A program made the translations under genes and the position numbers. Under the pieces are notes generated by a model, which saw only the letters and a program-made list of their open reading frames with translations, did no database searches and was not told where the DNA came from. 10,129 nt of DNA. Origin: Burkholderiaceae bacterium. Lineage in GTDB: Bacteria > Pseudomonadota > Gammaproteobacteria > Burkholderiales > Burkholderiaceae_C. Shown in pieces: positions 6,061 to 10,129 of the stretch. Within the stretch, counting starts at the first letter, position 1. Each line of letters starts with the position of its first letter. The stretch lies in assembly GCA_017853735.1 (NCBI GenBank), contig JAFMJA010000081.1, positions 1 through 10,129 of the forward strand. Direction: 5' to 3'.

Positions 6061-7038
6061 ATGACCAACCGCCGACACGCCCTCAAGCAGATCGCCGCCG
6101 GTGCTGCCACGCTGGGTGCGCCAAGTGCCTTCGCTCAGGTCGATCAGACGCCCATCACTGTTCTGGTGGGTGCTGCATCTTCCATGGACTTTACCGCCCG
6201 TCTGATTGCCGAACAACTTCGGGACGCCCTCGGCCGACCAGCCGTGGTGCTGAGCAAGCTGGGTGCCGGTCAGCGTGTGGCACTTGGCACGGCCAAGCGC
6301 GCCGCGCCGGACGGCCGCACACTGGTCTTTGCTACCGATGGGCCCTTTACCATCTACCCTCACATCTACACAAAGCTGGACTACGATCCAGTAGCTGACT
6401 TCAGCCCGATCATTGGCGTGTCTTACTTTGACGTTGCCGTCTCGACCAACCCCCAGACTACCGGTGCCAATGACATGAAGGGCTTGGTTGACTGGGCGCG
6501 GGCCCAGCAGGGCAAGGCAACTTTCGGATCGGCGCCTGGCAATGGGTCGCTTTCTCACTTCGTGGGCATCAACATTGGGCTGGCGACCAACATTGGCTTC
6601 ATGCACGTACCCTACAAGGACAGTGGCGTTGGCCTGGTGGACCTGGCCGCAGGCCGGTTGCCCATGATGATTACCGGCCTGGCCCCACAGGTCGAACTGC
6701 ACAAGGCAGGCAAGATCAAGATTCTGGCGATTTCTGGTGACAAGCGTTCACCTCTGGTGCCGGATGTTCCAACGCTGAAAGAAGCCGGAGTCAATGTTTC
6801 TACTACAACGGCAACCGGGGTCTTCGGTCCCGCCAAGATACCGCAAGACATGGTCATGCGGTTGCACGACGCCATTCTCCCGATGCTGTCCAACACAACC
6901 ATCCGCGACAAGCTGGCTAGTCAGGGCATGACGGTGTGGCACGCCAACCCACCCCAACTGTCCACTCACCTAGAAGAAGGACGTAAGCGCTTTGCCGCGC
7001 TGGTTAAGGCCAGCGGGTACAAGGCTGAACCTGCCTGA
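6061..7038 (+). CDS. Bug-family (TctC-like) periplasmic solute receptor 1
   Basis: This 325-residue protein belongs to the tripartite tricarboxylate transporter receptor (Bug) family, which binds small organic acids in the periplasm. The N-terminus has NRRHALK, a hydrophobic stretch and a likely cleavage site after SAFA (residue 25). The twin arginine suggests a Tat-like signal but lacks the full motif, so Sec export is also possible. The mature protein has the family order: AR-x7-LG, AAPDGRTL, YGSAPGxGS-like GSAPGNGSLSH, and VPYKDSGVGLVDLAAGR. The loop that is normally rich in Pro and Gly (PGGxxD) near the mature start is VGAASSMD (36-43) here, an unusual ligand loop shared with its neighbour. 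AAGGAG lies 6 bases before the ATG. No TctA/TctB membrane genes are visible, as is common for Bug proteins. An aromatic acid ligand is inferred from the neighbouring genes. Confidence 0.92.
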   Translation: MTNRRHALKQIAAGAATLGAPSAFAQVDQTPITVLVGAASSMDFTARLIAEQLRDALGRPAVVLSKLGAGQRVALGTAKRAAPDGRTLVFATDGPFTIYPHIYTKLDYDPVADFSPIIGVSYFDVAVSTNPQTTGANDMKGLVDWARAQQGKATFGSAPGNGSLSHFVGINIGLATNIGFMHVPYKDSGVGLVDLAAGRLPMMITGLAPQVELHKAGKIKILAISGDKRSPLVPDVPTLKEAGVNVSTTTATGVFGPAKIPQDMVMRLHDAILPMLSNTTIRDKLASQGMTVWHANPPQLSTHLEEGRKRFAALVKASGYKAEPA

Positions 7039-7094
7039 ACCACCCTTGTTTGGTTTACCCCCAAACGGCACGACACACCACAGGAGACATGATC

Positions 7095-8072
7095 ATGAGC
7101 ATGAATCGTCGACGCACTCTCAAGTCACTGGCCGCAGGCGCGGCCGCCGCAGTGGGGCTACCCGCGTTTTCACAGACCGACAAATCACCCGTCACCGTGC
7201 TGGTGGGTGCCGCCACGTCGATGGACTTCACGGCGCGCCAGGTGGGGGACTACCTGCGTGAGGCACTTGGCCGACCTGTGGTGGTTGTAAGTAAGTTGGG
7301 CGCGGGAGGTCGTGTGGCGCTGGGCGAGCTGCGGCGTTCTGCGCCGGACGGGCGCACCCTGATGTTCTCCACCAGCAGCCCGTTGGCAATCTACCCCCAC
7401 ATCTACACCAAGCTCGACTATGACCCAGTGCTGGACTTTACTCCGATCGCGGGGGTGACGGCCTTTGACGTCGGCCTGGCGACTGGCCCGATGACCGGTG
7501 CCTCCGACATGAAGGGTCTGATTGATTGGGCCCGCGCGCAACAAGGCAAAGCGGTTTACGGCTCGGCGCCGGGCGCGGGTTCATCGTCGCATTTTGCTGG
7601 TATCTCCATCAGCCTGGCCACCGGTGTGCGCATGGAACCGGTGCAGTACAAGGACAGCAATATCGGCATTGTCGACATGGCCGCTGGACGACTGCCGATG
7701 TTGATCACCGGCACCAGCCCGCTGGCTGCGCAGCACAAGGCTGGCAAGATCAAGCTGCTGGCAGTGTCCGGGGCAGTGCGATCGCCGCTGGCACCCGAGG
7801 TACCGACGTTGACAGAATCAGGAATCAACACGGTCATCGTCAATTCGGCCGGACTTTACGGACCAAAAGGTTTGCCCCAGGAGATGGTCGAACGGCTGCA
7901 CGCGGCTATCGTTCAGATGATGTCCCGCCCCGAGATAATTCAACGCCTGGCCGGCCAGGGAATGAGCCCCATGGTCATGGGCGGCTCGCAACTTTCGGGT
8001 TGGCTGGCCGAAGAGCGCAAGCGTTATGAAGCACTGGCCAAGGCCAGCGGTTATGTTCCGGAGTCAACATGA
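7095..8072 (+). CDS. Bug-family (TctC-like) periplasmic solute receptor 2
   Basis: This is a second Bug receptor, also 325 residues and well over half identical to receptor 1 along its length, so the pair arose by tandem duplication. The signal peptide has NRRRTLK (4-10), a hydrophobic Ala-rich run and a likely cut after AFS (residue 26). The ligand-loop position reads VGAATSMD (37-44), the same altered motif as in receptor 1. Differences gather in probable binding regions, for example STSSPLAIYPH against ATDGPFTIYPH. The frame is open from 7050, but the ATG at 7095 has AGGAG 8 bases upstream; ATGs at 7089 and 7101 are less well spaced. The 56-base gap from receptor 1 and the ATGA overlap with the next gene indicate one transcript. 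Two receptors may serve two substrates matching the two oxygenases, which is inference. Confidence 0.92.
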   Translation: MSMNRRRTLKSLAAGAAAAVGLPAFSQTDKSPVTVLVGAATSMDFTARQVGDYLREALGRPVVVVSKLGAGGRVALGELRRSAPDGRTLMFSTSSPLAIYPHIYTKLDYDPVLDFTPIAGVTAFDVGLATGPMTGASDMKGLIDWARAQQGKAVYGSAPGAGSSSHFAGISISLATGVRMEPVQYKDSNIGIVDMAAGRLPMLITGTSPLAAQHKAGKIKLLAVSGAVRSPLAPEVPTLTESGINTVIVNSAGLYGPKGLPQEMVERLHAAIVQMMSRPEIIQRLAGQGMSPMVMGGSQLSGWLAEERKRYEALAKASGYVPEST

Positions 8073-8890
8073 CTCAATTGGCTGAGCAGGACGCGGCGCT
8101 GGTGGCGCGACTCGCCACCGCATTGGTGCTGCCCGAGAACCAAGCAGGCGATGCGCTGGGTGCGATCCTGGCTGAAGACGTGACCTACCAGGCCCTGGGT
8201 CGCGCAGCCCAGGGTCGAGCAGACGTGGCGCGAGAACTGACTACTGGCGTCGTAGGTGAGGGCGCACGCATGCAGCTGTGGCAGGCGCCTGAAGCCCATG
8301 GTGAACGCGTCCGCCTGGCGGGTCGCCGGCGTGCCGGTACGCGTGATCGAGAGTTTGTGCTGACATTACAGCTGGCTGCCGGATTGGTTCGCCATGTGGC
8401 CCTGCAACGCCAAGCGGCTCCGCCAGTGCCCGCTTCGGCCCTTGTCCTGCCCGAGTCAGTACGGCGCATGGTGGACAGCGCACTGGTGGAGCGTCATCCG
8501 ATGCTGATGGCCTACACCACACCAGAGGGTCAGCCCATCCTGAGCTATCGCGGTTCTGTGCAGGTGGCGGCTGACGACCAGCTTGCCATGTGGATACGAA
8601 ACCCGGATGGCTTGCTGATGCGCTCCATCGCGGCTAACCCGCGGGTGGCTCTGATGTACCGAAATGAAGAAAGCAAATCGACCTACCAGTTCCAGGGCCG
8701 CGCGCGCGTGAGCAACGATGCTGGCCTGCGCCAGCGCGTGTACGAAAAATCTGCCAAGGCTGAACGAGAGCACGACTTCGCTCAAATGGGTGTAGTGGTT
8801 CTGGTGGACCTGGACCGGGTTGAAGGCTACGCAAGCCTGGGCCCGTCAGGACAAGTGGATGGTATCCGGCTACTGCGCGAGCCGGTATGA
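8069..8890 (+). CDS. Fusion of NTF2-like and PNPOx-like (flavin split-barrel) domains
   Basis: This 273-residue protein seems to join two domains. Residues 1-113 look like an NTF2/SnoaL-type alpha-beta cone: helical start, AILAEDVTYQALG, a GRADVARELT helix, then strands ending at RHVALQRQ. After a Pro/Ala linker (about 116-124), residues 127-273 resemble pyridoxamine 5'-phosphate oxidase-family proteins: a RRMVDSAL helix, PILSYRGSVQV, LAMWIRNPDGLLMRSIAANPRVALMYRN and YQFQGRARV. Members of that family bind FMN, F420 or haem, and many are not pyridoxamine oxidases. The NTF2 assignment is the weaker of the two. The start overlaps the stop of receptor 2 as ATGA, so the two genes are translationally coupled. 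Between the transport genes and Rieske oxygenase B it may be a redox or accessory factor of the same pathway; its function is unknown. Confidence 0.82.
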   Translation: MTQLAEQDAALVARLATALVLPENQAGDALGAILAEDVTYQALGRAAQGRADVARELTTGVVGEGARMQLWQAPEAHGERVRLAGRRRAGTRDREFVLTLQLAAGLVRHVALQRQAAPPVPASALVLPESVRRMVDSALVERHPMLMAYTTPEGQPILSYRGSVQVAADDQLAMWIRNPDGLLMRSIAANPRVALMYRNEESKSTYQFQGRARVSNDAGLRQRVYEKSAKAEREHDFAQMGVVVLVDLDRVEGYASLGPSGQVDGIRLLREPV

Positions 8891-8924
8891 ATTGAATTGA
8901 CCAAACTGAACGAGAGAAGAACAG

Positions 8925-10129
8925 ATGAAAGCAAAGCAAGACAGCGAAGATCTAACCCGTGTGGGGCCTGGCACCGTGATGGGCCAGTTCATGCGCCAGT
9001 ACTGGATTCCGGCGGGCAAGAGCAGCGAGCTCAAGGCAGATGGCGATCCGATGCGGCTGATGTTGTTGGGCGAAAAGCTGATTGCATTCAGGGATACAGA
9101 GGGCCGTGTGGGGGTGATGGACCACCGTTGCCCGCACCGCTGTGCCTCGCTGTTTCTGGGGCGCAACGAGGAAGGCGGGATCCGCTGCATCTATCATGGC
9201 TGGAAGTTTGATGTGATGGGCAAGTGCCTGGACATGCCCAGCGTTCCAGCCGGGCAGGACTTCAAGGACAAGGTGCACGCCAAGGCTTACCGCACCGCCG
9301 AACGCAATGGGCTGTTCTGGGTGTACATGGGCGATCGCGCCGACCCACCCCCGCTGCCCATGGTAGAGGCCACGTTGATGCCCGAGGACGAGGTCGACAT
9401 CAGTTTTAACCGACGTGACTGCAATTGGCTGCAGGCGCTTGAGGGCGACATTGACACTAGCCACTTTGGCTTTCTGCATGTCGGACACCTGGATGAGGAC
9501 AACGTCCCAGAAGGGCATCCGCTGCAATACACCGCGCTGGAACGCGCACCCGAATACCATGTGCAGGACGCGCCCTGGGGCACTACGTACGGCGCCTTCC
9601 GTATGGTGCAGCCCGACACACTGTACTGGCGCTTTGCAAACTACATGTTCCCGTTCTGGACGCAGACACCGCAGGGCGTGTTCGAGACTAACATCCAGGC
9701 TCGCGCTTGGGTGCCGCTGGACGACACCCACACGCTGATGATGTTCGTACGTGTCAAGTCCAAGATTCCAGGCACGGCACTGCCACTAAAGGATGGCAAG
9801 CCCCTGGGCGGCAGCAAGCCTGCACCAGATATGCACCCCAACCGCACCGGCTGGCTGGACCGCTATCAACTGGTGGCTAACGAGGGCAACGACTGGCTGA
9901 TGGATCGTGAAGCGCAGCGCAGCAACCGCATCTATTCAGGCATCGACAATATCCAGCTGCAAGACCAGGCCGTGTGTGAAAGTATGGGTGCCATCACCGA
10001 TCACAGCTTCGAGCACCTCGGCCCTGGCGACTTGATGATCGCCCGCACCCGTCGCCGTGTGCTGCAGGCCGCGCGAGCATTTCGCGATGGTTCGAGCGCT
10101 CCCTGCCTCGATGACCCGCAGACAACATT
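8925..10129 (+). CDS. Rieske non-heme iron oxygenase B, phthalate 4,5-dioxygenase-like, 3' end outside window
   Basis: The frame starting MKAKQDSEDL runs for 401 codons to the right edge without a stop; about 60 residues are missing compared with copy A. All ligands of copy A are present: Rieske Cys69, His71, Cys88 and His91, bridging Asp177, and iron His180 and His185. Residues 5-185 are identical to copy A residues 6-186. After that the catalytic domain is about two-thirds identical, with a 3-residue deletion (VQPDTLYW against VQDQGAEQTYW) and a changed strand (MMFVRVKSKIPG against TIHWRWRRGAPS), in the region expected to shape the substrate pocket. It lies 34 bases after the fusion gene, with AGAAG before the ATG. 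It probably uses the same reductase as copy A on a related but different ring substrate; this is inference. Confidence 0.93.
   Translation, partial: MKAKQDSEDLTRVGPGTVMGQFMRQYWIPAGKSSELKADGDPMRLMLLGEKLIAFRDTEGRVGVMDHRCPHRCASLFLGRNEEGGIRCIYHGWKFDVMGKCLDMPSVPAGQDFKDKVHAKAYRTAERNGLFWVYMGDRADPPPLPMVEATLMPEDEVDISFNRRDCNWLQALEGDIDTSHFGFLHVGHLDEDNVPEGHPLQYTALERAPEYHVQDAPWGTTYGAFRMVQPDTLYWRFANYMFPFWTQTPQGVFETNIQARAWVPLDDTHTLMMFVRVKSKIPGTALPLKDGKPLGGSKPAPDMHPNRTGWLDRYQLVANEGNDWLMDREAQRSNRIYSGIDNIQLQDQAVCESMGAITDHSFEHLGPGDLMIARTRRRVLQAARAFRDGSSAPCLDDPQTT
8936..9480 (+). repeat. 545-bp near-identical direct repeat, copy 2 (in Rieske oxygenase B)
   Basis: This is the partner of 4602-5146, in the same orientation, with one synonymous difference at 8960. 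The flanks are unrelated upstream (different first codons and leader) and diverged downstream (GCC for Ala in copy A against GTC for Val at the boundary). The two copies enclose the genes for both Bug receptors and the fusion protein. Confidence 0.95.

Noticed and set aside
4602..9480. The 545-bp repeat as a transposon or insertion sequence.
   Set aside because: It holds only oxygenase coding sequence, begins and ends inside reading frames, and has no terminal inverted repeats, transposase or target duplications.
1..10129. CRISPR array, tRNA, rRNA, riboswitch or replication origin.
   Set aside because: No regularly spaced short repeats, cloverleaf, rRNA-like stretches or iterons were seen; gene-free gaps are all shorter than about 170 bases.

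Overview
The window is GC-rich (roughly 60% by eye). Its gene content is typical of a betaproteobacterium of the order Burkholderiales: paired Bug-type (TctC-like) periplasmic receptors, an IclR regulator and a phthalate-dioxygenase-type oxygenase system. No rRNA, tRNA, insertion sequence or CRISPR array is visible. The genus cannot be named from this sequence.

The layout is two divergent gene blocks around a roughly 100-bp control region (3760-3861). The leftward block is tightly packed: a LigB-type extradiol ring-cleavage dioxygenase (3759-2773), an FMN/[2Fe-2S] oxygenase reductase (2773-1739), an IclR-family regulator (about 1736-807) and the first 270 codons of a type-B carboxylesterase (810-1, running off the left edge). 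The joints are a 1-base TGATG overlap, a 2-base gap and a 4-base ATGA overlap, so this is almost certainly one transcript. The rightward block is an RmlC-like cupin epimerase homologue (3862-4419), Rieske oxygenase A (4588-5970), two paralogous Bug receptors (6061-7038 and 7095-8072), an NTF2-like/PNPOx-like fusion (8069-8890) and Rieske oxygenase B (8925 to the right edge, incomplete). A terminator-like hairpin and a recognisable sigma70-type promoter between the RmlC-like gene and oxygenase A suggest that the oxygenase genes have their own start of transcription.

Together the genes look like an aromatic carboxylate or ester catabolic cluster. The esterase would free an aromatic acid or alcohol, and the Bug receptors would bind the acid in the periplasm. 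The two single-component Rieske oxygenases, probably sharing the one reductase, would hydroxylate or demethylate the ring. The extradiol enzyme would then open the resulting diol. The substrate is unknown. No cis-diol dehydrogenase, decarboxylase, LigA-type small subunit or TctA/TctB membrane partner lies inside the window.

The most striking feature is that oxygenases A and B share a 545-bp segment (4602-5146 = 8936-9480) with one synonymous mismatch. It covers the whole Rieske domain and the two iron-binding histidines. Identity then stops abruptly at the codon after the second histidine, and the rest of the catalytic domain is only about two-thirds identical at protein level. This looks like recent gene conversion that keeps the electron-accepting half identical while the substrate pocket diverges, although a mis-assembly has to be excluded. 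Other points of note are the RmlC-like protein without the catalytic tyrosine region, the fusion protein, and the altered ligand loop in both Bug receptors.
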